A stretch of DNA of 64,000 bases from positions 1 to 64,000 of the forward strand of contig JBGCGF010000004.1 in assembly GCA_045110575.1 (NCBI GenBank), read 5' to 3'. A program made the position numbers and the translations under genes. Below, piece by piece: positions 32,884 to 42,027 of this stretch (its first letter is position 1; every line of letters begins with the position of its first letter). This DNA comes from CALDTK01 sp045110575. GTDB lineage: Bacteria; Bacteroidota; Bacteroidia; Chitinophagales; Saprospiraceae. The notes under the pieces are model-generated. The model worked only from the letters and a program-made list of their open reading frames with translations, was not told the DNA's origin and searched no databases.

Positions 32884-35199
32884 TTAGTAAAGCAGGTTCA
32901 GTTTAAGGTTTTCCTCCACTCGTATTTCACCTGAGTTTGAGAAGTTGTTGTTGGAATGCGTGTTGTTCTTAGCACCCCACAGCAAGGCGACCAATTTGAC
33001 GTTGTTGTTCTTGAACGTGTTCCCCGTCAAGTGAACATTGATGATTCCGTAGGTATTCAGCAGCACCTTGCTTTTTTCTCCCGCACCTGAATTCGTGAAT
33101 GTGCTATTGGATACGGTCAAGGTTCCTCCGACGGTTGATTCATCATAACCTCCGCGGTAGTAGTCGATGACGTTTTTCTGGATGCCATCAAAGGAGCAAT
33201 CCGCAATCGTAATGTTCTCCGCGTTGTAATCTCCTTTGTCTTCGATCTCTTCAGAAAGCTCGATGCCGTTTTCGCAGTCACGGAACGTGGAAGAGGTGAA
33301 TCTGATATTTTCCGAGAAAGAGTACTTGTATGCCTTGAGGATGTAGTTGAAATTACTCACCTCGCAGTTGTCAAGAGTGAGGTTGTACAGGCTAGACATA
33401 TCCTCTTTCAGGCTAGCAAACGCGTATTGAGTACCCGTTCCAGTAAGCGCCACGCCACTCAAGGTTAGTTGGCCTTGAGGATTCATCTCAAAGGCTGGAG
33501 TAGTAGCTGCTCCAGTGTAATTGATCGTGGCTTTGTTGCTGGCATCTGCCGATCGAATCGTTAGAGGCTTATCAATTATTAGAGAAGAGGTGAGGGAGTA
33601 GTTGCCGGCAGCAACTTCGATCACATCACCTGGCAGTGCCTTCGCGATTGCACTACTCAGATCACCGGTAGCGGAGACCTTGTGGGTTTCTGGTGTAGCA
33701 TTAGGAGTTGCAGGAGTGAACCATGAAGCTCCGTAATTCGAATGATCTAAGATTTGAGGATCAACGGTAGGGATGCCTGTAATTGCCCCTACTGCGTTAT
33801 TGTCCGCCCTTGGTGCGCCAAGTATGTCCGTGGCGATTTGATCGAACTCGAAGCCTTGGTAGATTGAGGTGTCTGGCAAGTTGCCAGCAGGCGTCCAGAT
33901 GTTCTCTGTGAGCTTGTTTAAAGAGAAGTCACTCGTGTACAACCCGTCAACGCCTTCAAATTTTACGCCTTGGTTGTTGATGTAGTTGCTTTGGAAGTTG
34001 ATTCCATCCAGCTTGTCGTGTGCCACGATTGGGCTTGGATCTCCTTGCTCATTGTGGATCAGGTTGTTGGCTACAATCGTACGGATTGGTCGCTCAGACC
34101 TGATCTCAGAAGCAGGTAGTACGTCACGCTGATCAATATTAGAGCCCACGCCGAACTGGAGTGGAGCTGTACAGTTGATCCAAGAGTTATTGGCTACCAC
34201 CACATCTGTTACTTGGATGTAACGATTGAGCGGCGACTTGCGAATACCATTCATGACCGCCAACGGGCTTCTGAAGTTTTCGCCTTTGAGGTTGTAGAAG
34301 TAGTTGTTCGTTACCCAGTGTCCTGAGCCAATCAATCGAACGCCACCAACATTTTCAGAGGCCTCGTCACCGATAAAGTAGTTCCCATCCACGATGCAGT
34401 AGTTGCCGTGACGCGTGACCAAGGATCCTTCACTCTTGTAGAACACGTTGTTCCTAAATTCATTGAAGTTCGTCTTGCTAGAAATGATCTCAACTTCACC
34501 GTTACAGTACTCAAAGAAGTTGTCTGCTACATACGTGTAGCTCGGTGCCATAGACGTGTAGCTGTTGCCAATCTGAATGGTTTCAGCACTCGGACCTCCC
34601 TTCGGCGGTCTCGGGCCGAAGTGGTTGTTAGAGATGTTGTGGTAGTTTTTGATGCTCTCGTTGCCTTCAAGGTCAACTCTTAGCGTAGGACCTCGATTAG
34701 ATTTTCCGGCGAAGTAGCAATGATCAACCGAGTTGTTTCTTCCGTGGATCAATACCCAGAGGTCTGTCTTGTTTCGTTGGCTCTGGTTGTAGCTGTCTAT
34801 GACGCAGTTTGTCACTTGGCAGTTAAAGGCAAGGGTATCTTGGTTGATCTTGAATTGGATTACCGCCCTAGAAGGCGAAGAACCGTTCTTAAAGTGGAGT
34901 CCAGAAACGACCAAGTGACTACCACCAATTTTCAAGTCAGACTTGCCTTCGATGGATACTTTGCCGGCTTCCTCCGCTTGAAGTGTTATAGGGTTTCCCT
35001 CTGTGCCATTGGCATTAAAGCGAATTTCAACATCTTTCCACGTGCCGTTTGCTAAGGTGATATTATCTCCGGGCTTAGCATTTTTAATGGCTTCATGAAG
35101 CTCGGCGGAATTGGTTGCAAATAAACCAATTTGAGTATCGGCATTATTGCAGCCTGCGAGCAAGAGTGCAAGGGCGATGAGGGGAAGGAGGATTCTCAT
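32884..35199 (-). CDS. PL6-family polysaccharide lyase (alginate lyase/chondroitinase B-like), lipoprotein
   Basis: 771 aa. The lipobox LLAGC at residue 17 predicts surface or periplasmic anchoring. Residues about 28-480 are a parallel beta-helix of the PL6 type (LHEAIKNAKPGDNITLANGTW, LRVDLEGNESI and GPRPPKGGPSAETIQIGNS). The catalytic region has a Lys in EIISSKTN and Arg in LVTRHGNY, as in alginate-active PL6. A second beta-helix (about 510-760) may bind substrate or hold a second site. It should cleave alginate or a related uronic-acid polymer by beta-elimination. No SusC/SusD pair is adjacent, so this is not a full alginate locus. Confidence 0.9.
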   Translation of the reverse strand: MRILLPLIALALLLAGCNNADTQIGLFATNSAELHEAIKNAKPGDNITLANGTWKDVEIRFNANGTEGNPITLQAEEAGKVSIEGKSDLKIGGSHLVVSGLHFKNGSSPSRAVIQFKINQDTLAFNCQVTNCVIDSYNQSQRNKTDLWVLIHGRNNSVDHCYFAGKSNRGPTLRVDLEGNESIKNYHNISNNHFGPRPPKGGPSAETIQIGNSYTSMAPSYTYVADNFFEYCNGEVEIISSKTNFNEFRNNVFYKSEGSLVTRHGNYCIVDGNYFIGDEASENVGGVRLIGSGHWVTNNYFYNLKGENFRSPLAVMNGIRKSPLNRYIQVTDVVVANNSWINCTAPLQFGVGSNIDQRDVLPASEIRSERPIRTIVANNLIHNEQGDPSPIVAHDKLDGINFQSNYINNQGVKFEGVDGLYTSDFSLNKLTENIWTPAGNLPDTSIYQGFEFDQIATDILGAPRADNNAVGAITGIPTVDPQILDHSNYGASWFTPATPNATPETHKVSATGDLSSAIAKALPGDVIEVAAGNYSLTSSLIIDKPLTIRSADASNKATINYTGAATTPAFEMNPQGQLTLSGVALTGTGTQYAFASLKEDMSSLYNLTLDNCEVSNFNYILKAYKYSFSENIRFTSSTFRDCENGIELSEEIEDKGDYNAENITIADCSFDGIQKNVIDYYRGGYDESTVGGTLTVSNSTFTNSGAGEKSKVLLNTYGIINVHLTGNTFKNNNVKLVALLWGAKNNTHSNNNFSNSGEIRVEENLKLNLLY

Positions 35200-35387
35200 G
35201 TAGCTATATTCGTGAAAGCACTCGTAGGCGTTCTACAAGGTCGCCCGAATGTAGCAATTAGCTTTCAAATACGCGTGTTTATTAGGTTGTGCGTACTTGC
35301 GGTGTTGAGGTGGTTATGTGCCTCAAGAGGATGGTGGACTCTGTTAGTAGGCTAGGATAAGGACACTCAAACGAAGGGAGTATAATT

Positions 35388-36254
35388 CTAGGGAGTACCT
35401 TTTTTGACTATTTTTTTAGAAATAAAATTGGCGTTTTTATCTTTTGCCTTTAGTATGTATACACCGTTAATTTCATTTGTTAAATCTATCGTCTTGCTAT
35501 TTGTTTTTTGTATCATTTTCCCGCTAAGCTCGAACAGCTCGTATGTGTCGAAGTTTCGGTTAGTGGTAATCGTGAATGTGGTTGAAGTAGGGTTCGGATA
35601 TAGATTGAGGAGGATTTCCTCTTTTTCAATAGTTGAGCTTGCGTTGACGTAAACTTCAAATACATCGTCGATAAATGTACAATCGAGTGAGTCAGTGATG
35701 GTCAAGTTATAGAAAACAGTGGTGTCGTTCCACACACTTGGCCGCTCAATGGTCGTGTCCGATATCATGTAATTTGGACTCCATTCGTATTTTATATGTG
35801 GCCAGTTGCTTACTGCTGCAATCCAGAGTTCAACGGTATCGGAAGGTGATTTTCCAGTTGCTTTATCAACTGCGAGAAAGATCCAGCTGTTAAAATTCAG
35901 CTTGACGGAATCTGTACAGGTCTCGTTTGTTGAGGTTGTGCCGGTTAAGTAATAGGTCACCGTCTTTTCGAAATGCTGCTCAATCGTCGGTTGTAATATC
36001 GAGGTGTCAGAGAGCATTTCTGACGCATGATAGGTTAGGTCGAGTATTGCCTGGTAGTAGGTCGATTCCCAGCTTAGGTCCGTGACGTCGCCACTCACAA
36101 CAGCGCCAAGCAATAGTGCTCCATCTAAACTTTCGCCTTGGCAGACATTTCTGTCCATGCCAGCGTCAACAATGCACTGGCTGTGAACTTGGCTGGAGAA
36201 AGACAACGCGAAGAAGATAAAGAGATAGCTGAATATAAATTTTGTCCTGTTCAT
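35388..36254 (-). CDS. secreted T9SS protein, unknown
   Basis: 288 aa. The signal peptide ends near VHSQC; the middle has GMDRNVCQGESL and paired Cys, as in Ig-like PKD-type surface domains. The final ~75 residues are a T9SS type A sorting domain (LNLYPNPTST, MIQKTNS, NGVYILKAKD). The sequence is more AT-rich than its neighbours. The likely role is a small surface protein; no enzyme motif is seen. Confidence 0.75.
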   Translation of the reverse strand: MNRTKFIFSYLFIFFALSFSSQVHSQCIVDAGMDRNVCQGESLDGALLLGAVVSGDVTDLSWESTYYQAILDLTYHASEMLSDTSILQPTIEQHFEKTVTYYLTGTTSTNETCTDSVKLNFNSWIFLAVDKATGKSPSDTVELWIAAVSNWPHIKYEWSPNYMISDTTIERPSVWNDTTVFYNLTITDSLDCTFIDDVFEVYVNASSTIEKEEILLNLYPNPTSTTFTITTNRNFDTYELFELSGKMIQKTNSKTIDLTNEINGVYILKAKDKNANFISKKIVKKGTP

Positions 36255-36540
36255 CTGGAGGGTAATTGTGTTACGGTCTAAGAGGGGAATTGGTATACCA
36301 TAAAGTAACTATTCAAGTGGGTCTTGGCAGGTAACTCGTGTTGAATCTAAGGGTACTAAAGAACAAGTTGTTACTCCAATGTAAGTGAAACTGCGCTTGA
36401 TAACGATGAATACTGCGTCAAACCCACACTTCCCTCTTGGATTTAAAGAGTAGTGCAAAACTACTAAGTATCTGAAATGGAGAGGGGTGCGCCAATTTCT
36501 AGCTTCAGGAATTCGTAACTTTCTCCGAAATCAGTATGAC

Positions 36541-38103
36541 ATGCGCATTCTTCTTTGCTCTACGCTTTTGCTCCTTACTATTCAGCTCTTAGCGCAGAAT
36601 CAATCTCCTGAAATCACCAATGTTATTTCACAATACGATGATGCCACTCAGCAGCTCGTTGTAGGTTATGATGTCTTTGATGCTGAAGGTGAAGCAATTA
36701 CGGTCACTTTTCTTATCTCTGATAACGATGGTGAGAGCTATGACATCAATACGACAGGTGCTACCGGTGATCTAGGCGCCTCAGTCTTGTCAGGAACGGG
36801 TAAGTCGATTGTCTGGGATGCTACAGGCTTGCTCTCAGGGAGTGGAGACTATAAGGTAAAGCTCGTTGCAGATGACTTGTTTCAGATTAACATCCAAAGT
36901 ATTGTTGATCAAGTCGACTCCAACCGACTCCTACGTGATATGCAATTTATAGAGGGTGTTCGGCACAGAACAGCAAATCCTAATCACCTAGAAGCCGTAA
37001 AAGACACTATCGAGCAGCGATTTTTAGCAGCTAGTCTTGAGACCATGCGTCAAGACTTCCCAAGAGGAACGTATACAGGCCAAAATATCCTTGGACGATT
37101 AGAAGGAACTACCCAAAGCGATTCAACTTACATCATTGATGGTCATTTTGATACCGTGAATGACTCTCCTGGCGCTGATGACAATGGTAGCGCAGTAGCT
37201 GGGTTATTAGAAGCCGCGAGAGTCCTCGCGCCATATCGATTTGAAAAATCACTGCGATTCCTTGGATTTGATCTGGAAGAAGCAGGACTTCTGGGGTCCG
37301 TTTATTTCGCAGATAATGGTCTTTTGGGTTCCGAAGTAGTCAAAGGCGTCTTCAATATGGAAATGATAGGCTATTACACAGACGCTCCAAATTCTCAGAC
37401 GCTTCCTGCAGGGTTTGAGATTCTATATCCAGACGTACAGGCTGCTTTGATAGCGGATGAGTTCAGAGGAAATTACATCACGAATATTGGGGATCAAAAT
37501 TCCGCAGCTCTGATTGCAGCATATGACGCTGCAGCTGCTCAATATGTGCCCGGTCTTAAAACCGTGTCTTTCGCTGCCCCTGCCGCATGGCAATCGGTGA
37601 CTCCTGATCTAGGCCGTTCAGATCATGCTCCTTTTTGGGTGCAGAATATCCCTGCACTTATGCTTACCGATGGAGCCAATTTTAGAAACCCGAATTATCA
37701 CACCGCTAATGACCTTGTGAGCACGCTCGATTTTACGTTCATGAGCAACGTCGTAAAAGCACTTGTCGGCGCAGTTGCAGAAGAGGCTGGGGTTCAACAC
37801 AGCACTGTGGCGACGATCGACTTCTCAGTTGTTTCTAGTGTCAGCAATACCTTGGACTGTGTCCTACGTCTTTCTCCTGTTCCAGTGAAAGGGTCACTAG
37901 AGTTAGAATTTGGACTGTGCAGTGCTATGGCGTTAGAACTAAGACTGTATGATGCTTCAGGAAGAGTCTTCCTCCAGAGAAGTGTAAACGCGAACGATGG
38001 TCAGCGCACCTCTTTAGATCTAGAGGGGCTGTCTCCCGGCGTTTACATGCTTAACTTGAGAAATGGGAAGCAGTTGATGACAAGGAAGGTTGTAGTGGAG
38101 TGA
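36541..38103 (+). CDS. secreted M28 metallopeptidase with T9SS tail
   Basis: 520 aa from the ATG at 36541 (signal peptide ending LLAQ); a GTG at 36487 would place residues before it. The M28 zinc site is visible: DGHFDT (His and Asp), GADDNGSAVAGL (bridging Asp), LEEAGLLGS (catalytic and ligand Glu), FNMEMIG and NYHTAND (His). An Ig-like N-terminal domain lies at about 25-115. The tail RLSPVPVKGS...SPGVYMLNL is a T9SS sorting domain. It should be an extracellular aminopeptidase. Confidence 0.9.
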   Translation: MRILLCSTLLLLTIQLLAQNQSPEITNVISQYDDATQQLVVGYDVFDAEGEAITVTFLISDNDGESYDINTTGATGDLGASVLSGTGKSIVWDATGLLSGSGDYKVKLVADDLFQINIQSIVDQVDSNRLLRDMQFIEGVRHRTANPNHLEAVKDTIEQRFLAASLETMRQDFPRGTYTGQNILGRLEGTTQSDSTYIIDGHFDTVNDSPGADDNGSAVAGLLEAARVLAPYRFEKSLRFLGFDLEEAGLLGSVYFADNGLLGSEVVKGVFNMEMIGYYTDAPNSQTLPAGFEILYPDVQAALIADEFRGNYITNIGDQNSAALIAAYDAAAAQYVPGLKTVSFAAPAAWQSVTPDLGRSDHAPFWVQNIPALMLTDGANFRNPNYHTANDLVSTLDFTFMSNVVKALVGAVAEEAGVQHSTVATIDFSVVSSVSNTLDCVLRLSPVPVKGSLELEFGLCSAMALELRLYDASGRVFLQRSVNANDGQRTSLDLEGLSPGVYMLNLRNGKQLMTRKVVVE

Positions 38104-38186
38104 TTTGTCCGCTGTTTACGTTTGTTAGAGCTATACGATTCCCTCGCATTTTTTCCTGCGAATCGGTAATTAGCAAGACCAGCAGC

Positions 38187-39269
38187 TTACTTAACCTTCA
38201 GCGCCTCTCCAAACACTCCATTCATAACCTTACCCACTTCCTTCTTAGCACCGGAAGTATTGCTCATGACGGCGATGACGATATTGCGTTTTGGCGCAAG
38301 CAGAAGAAAGGCGCTGCACCCGAGTTGCTCTCCGTTGTGTCCGAAAACTTCGCTGTTATCGGCATAGATGTACCAACCCATGCCGTAGCCGTTGTCCTCG
38401 GTTTTAAGACCGCTGTCCGCAATCATTACAGCAAGGCTTTCTGCAGAAAGTAGGGTATTGTTCATTACTGCGTGTCCAAAGTGGAGTAGATCTTCCACGG
38501 TAGACTGCACGCCGCCGCCAGGAATACGATCACTGTGGTTCGCAAACTCAACAGCTTTGATTTTACCTGGCTTCTTCTGGTGGTAGATGTTCGCTCTGCC
38601 GGGAGTTGGCGCACCAAATCGCTCTACAGAAGTATTGACCATGCCCGCGGGCTCCCAAACATGGGTGCGCAAGTAGTCTTCATAGCTAGTGCCAGATGCC
38701 TTTTCGATCAAGGCTCCAAGAACGGTGTAACCGAATGTCGTATAGCTGTATCCTTTGCCAGGAGTGAAGAGCAAATCGTCATTGATGAAGATCTGCATTG
38801 CCGCAGAGAACGTAGGGTATTCGACCACATTATTGCGCTCCTTGTTGTTGCCGTAGCCTCTAAAACCTGCCGAATGTTGCAGTACATGACGGACCGTTAT
38901 CGCCTCTTTTGCTCCGCCTTTGAATTCAGGAAGGTGGACAGCGACCTTATCGTCAAGGTTCAACTTGCCTTGCTCTACCAATTGGAGGATAGCAAGCGCC
39001 GTCATTGGCTTGGCAATCGAAGCGGTACGTCCGACCGTTTGTGCAGTGTACGGAATTGACTTTTCGAGGTCAGCCATTCCCGTCTTACCGCTCCAAAGAA
39101 TGTCGTCACCTTTCAAAATGCCTGCAGCGATTCCGATGCATTGACCGTTGTTGATGGCTTCGTCTAGAAACGCCTGAGCGGCGTCTGCATCCACCGCTTG
39201 TTGGGCAAAGGTAGAAAGTGTGAAGCTGAGTAGTAGTGAGCAGATGAGTAGGAAGCGCATGAGAACCAT
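38187..39269 (-). CDS. secreted serine hydrolase, beta-lactamase class C/LACTB-like
   Basis: 360 aa (ATG 39269; ATG 39260 is also good). After a signal peptide (ending TFAQQ) the Ser-x-x-Lys pair is in TASIAKPMT (about 82), the Tyr motif in YSYTTFGYT (about 170), where YTT replaces the usual Y-x-N, and the third motif is GHNGE (about 313). This is the family of penicillin-binding-protein-like esterases and peptidases, not necessarily a true beta-lactamase. It is convergent with the M28 gene. Confidence 0.9.
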   Translation of the reverse strand: MVLMRFLLICSLLLSFTLSTFAQQAVDADAAQAFLDEAINNGQCIGIAAGILKGDDILWSGKTGMADLEKSIPYTAQTVGRTASIAKPMTALAILQLVEQGKLNLDDKVAVHLPEFKGGAKEAITVRHVLQHSAGFRGYGNNKERNNVVEYPTFSAAMQIFINDDLLFTPGKGYSYTTFGYTVLGALIEKASGTSYEDYLRTHVWEPAGMVNTSVERFGAPTPGRANIYHQKKPGKIKAVEFANHSDRIPGGGVQSTVEDLLHFGHAVMNNTLLSAESLAVMIADSGLKTEDNGYGMGWYIYADNSEVFGHNGEQLGCSAFLLLAPKRNIVIAVMSNTSGAKKEVGKVMNGVFGEALKVK

Positions 39270-39342
39270 TGTTTTTATGATGATACAATAGTAAGTGGGT
39301 GTGCCCCAGAAAAGCTAGTATTTACTAGCGTTTGGGACGAAA

Positions 39343-40146
39343 TCAGCCCTCGGTGGGACGGGTTGCAGCATCAAGATCTAGGGCGATTACTAAACCTGGT
39401 CGATACGTCTTGCTTACTGGGATTTCAGTCGCATGAAACAGCGCTCCAGTAGTGCCGACCCAGCGCACAAAGTGTAGTGGATTGACCAAATGGGAGCGAT
39501 GAACGCGGAGTAGGGCAGGAGCTTGACTCGCCACGTTAGAGAGCGTTGTGCGTAGGAGTTGTTTTTGGGGTTTGCCGTCGACGAGGTAATGGACCTCCGC
39601 GTAATTCTGCGCTCCGCTGATACAGATGAGTTGCTCGGGCAAGAGGCGAATGACATCTGTACGATTGTCTCCACGCAAGGCGATGAGTTCGGGCTCTCGG
39701 ATGCGTTCGATGACCTTTTGACCTCTACTAATGAACCAGCGACCACTGATGAGTAGAAAGCTGAGCAGCAAAACGGTTGGCAGGAATATGCTGGCAACGA
39801 ACTGGCTGAAGTTCGCTTGGCCATTGAGCCAGTCCGAGCGGTAGTACGCGAAGCACATTAGAAGTGCTAGGGTATAGGAGAGTAGTACGATTCCAGCTTC
39901 CGCCAAAACCGTCCATCGTTCAGTCTTGCGAAAGATTAGGTTTTGAAGTGCTACGTTTGGGAGGTACGCTAGCATGAAGATTATCCCGTAAGGACTAAGC
40001 AGGAGCAAGCGATTCTTAAACGTCAGTTCGCTAGTGTCAAAAGGGGCTGCTACCACAAGGAAGGCCACCAGCCAAAGGCCGATGATCGCTGCCAACCAAA
40101 GGTGGGGGCGCCATTTTGTGGTGCATGGTAGTGCGGGGAGGTTCAT
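39343..40146 (-). CDS. membrane-bound LytTR transcriptional regulator
   Basis: 267 aa. Four membrane helices (about 15-34, 50-65, 82-100 and 112-135) precede a LytTR DNA-binding domain (about 155-260: LLPEQLICISGAQNYAEVHYLV, LLRVHRSHLVNP). There is no receiver domain, so sensing must be through the membrane part. Such one-component LytTR proteins are common in Bacteroidota. Target unknown. Confidence 0.88.
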   Translation of the reverse strand: MNLPALPCTTKWRPHLWLAAIIGLWLVAFLVVAAPFDTSELTFKNRLLLLSPYGIIFMLAYLPNVALQNLIFRKTERWTVLAEAGIVLLSYTLALLMCFAYYRSDWLNGQANFSQFVASIFLPTVLLLSFLLISGRWFISRGQKVIERIREPELIALRGDNRTDVIRLLPEQLICISGAQNYAEVHYLVDGKPQKQLLRTTLSNVASQAPALLRVHRSHLVNPLHFVRWVGTTGALFHATEIPVSKTYRPGLVIALDLDAATRPTEG

Positions 40147-40209
40147 TTCTGGTGAGTAAGATCATCAGAAATGAGGGAATATGTTTTGGCGGAAGCAGAA
40201 CCAGGGTCT

Positions 40210-41730
40210 CTACTTCTCAGAGAGCTCTGATTCTAAGTGGGCCACTGGGTACATTTTCGAAACCACATACCCTACAAGCATCGCCAATGCGAACGACGGC
40301 GCTAGGACATCTAACTCCACGAAGTAGGCACCTACACTATCCATGTTGGATACCACAAACTTGAAGAAGATCACCGAAATGAAGCCTGTGATCATAGACG
40401 CGATCGCTCCTTTTTCAGAATAGCCTTTCCAGAATAGAGAAAGGATAATAACCGGGCAGAACGTGGCTGCAATGCCAGACCAGCCGAAGATCATGATCCA
40501 GAAGATTTGTCTCTCCGGGTAGAGGTTGTACAGGAGTATTGCAATGCAAAGTGCAGCTACAGCCATGGCAAGTGTAACGAGCCTTGAGATCTTGGTGAGG
40601 TCTTCGTCCTTGAGGTCTGGACGGAAGATCTTCTGGTAGAAGTCACGTGTCACAGCACTAGAAGCGAGGATGAGAAGCGAGTCGATCGTAGACATGATCG
40701 CCGAGAGGACGATGGCAATGAAGATGGCCACGAGGATGGTTGGGAGGAACTCATTGGTGATCATGCTGAGCACGTTCTCTCCGCCGTTTCCAAGTATCGC
40801 TTCGGGGTCTTGTCCTTCGGAAGTGAAGTAGATGCGGGCAAGGATACCGATGGTAACAGCTGCTGCGTCGGTGAGGAGCGTGAACGCAAGTGCGACCCAC
40901 TTACCCTTGTCAATTTCCTTCTCACTTTCAATGGACATGAAGCGCACGTACACCTGTGGCGAGCCAAGGAATCCAAGGCCGATCATAGAAAATCCGAGTA
41001 GTGTAAACAGGTTCATTAGGCCATTGTCGCTTCTGCCCATGACTTGGGTTAGGGTAGGGTCGATGGCGTTTAGGCCTGCGGTAATGTCTGTTCCTTGGTC
41101 CATCGAAAACCAAACGACAATCGGGAGTAACACCAAGCCGAAGAACATCAAGACACCTTGGAACATGTCCGACCAGACGGCCGCAACAAACCCACCAACG
41201 AAAATGTAGGCGAGTACAATGAAGAAGCCGATCATAGCGCCGATACGGTAATCGATGCCGAGCATGGATTCGAAGGCGATGCCGGTAACGTCCATCTGGG
41301 ACGCGACATAAATGACGACGAAGATGACCAGTGTGGCCGCAGATATGATCCGAAGCGTGTTCGTTTTTGACTTGAAGTGACTCTCTAAATAGTCAGGTAT
41401 CGTGATGGATTTATACTGGTCGGATCGCCGTTTAAACAGCTTGGCCATGAATTGCCAGGAGATAAATACGCCGAGTAATTCTCCAATGACAACCCAGTAG
41501 GCGGAGTAGCCAGCCATCGCGCCCATGCCTGTGAGGCCGATGAGTAGCCAGCCGGATTCACCGGTTGCTCTTGCAGAAAAGGCGACGGCCCAAAAGTTCA
41601 TTTTCTTTCCTCCGACGTAGTAGTCGCTCATACTGTTGATCCTCCGAGAGGCGAGAATCCCAATGAGGAAGAGGATGCCGACGTAGATCGCTAGGACGCC
41701 AATTTTGATTAGGAAATCTGCGTCTTGCAT
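40210..41730 (-). CDS. sodium/solute symporter, PutP-like
   Basis: 506 aa, about 13 membrane helices of the SSS family. SARATGESGWLLIGLTGM and the region YVGGKKMNFWAVAFS match sodium/proline symporters; the ion site Ser and Thr region in helix 8 is STIDSLLILASSAV. Proline is the most likely substrate by resemblance, but related sugars or amino acids cannot be excluded. It is transcribed alone, with short gaps to the LytTR gene downstream. Confidence 0.88.
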   Translation of the reverse strand: MQDADFLIKIGVLAIYVGILFLIGILASRRINSMSDYYVGGKKMNFWAVAFSARATGESGWLLIGLTGMGAMAGYSAYWVVIGELLGVFISWQFMAKLFKRRSDQYKSITIPDYLESHFKSKTNTLRIISAATLVIFVVIYVASQMDVTGIAFESMLGIDYRIGAMIGFFIVLAYIFVGGFVAAVWSDMFQGVLMFFGLVLLPIVVWFSMDQGTDITAGLNAIDPTLTQVMGRSDNGLMNLFTLLGFSMIGLGFLGSPQVYVRFMSIESEKEIDKGKWVALAFTLLTDAAAVTIGILARIYFTSEGQDPEAILGNGGENVLSMITNEFLPTILVAIFIAIVLSAIMSTIDSLLILASSAVTRDFYQKIFRPDLKDEDLTKISRLVTLAMAVAALCIAILLYNLYPERQIFWIMIFGWSGIAATFCPVIILSLFWKGYSEKGAIASMITGFISVIFFKFVVSNMDSVGAYFVELDVLAPSFALAMLVGYVVSKMYPVAHLESELSEK

Positions 41731-42027
41731 AGTCGTTCAAGTTGTGTTTTCCCAGAAGGAGGAAATCAACAATGCTGAATGTAACCCATAAGAGTTGGGA
41801 GGATCGGCCATTTTTAGAAATGGCTTGCTCTAGGAGACCCTTTTGCTGCCCCGCCTTGCAAAGACATATCGGCATTGGTTCCGCTGAGCTAATACGCAAG
41901 AGGAAGGATAGAGAAGGTGAAATTCAATTGCTAGAGGACTTCTTAAGGTAGCTTAATGGAAAGTGCTTTTTTACCGCTCAACTTTGCATTAGATCCAAAT
42001 GGTGGATTCAGAAAAAAACTTCTTGCT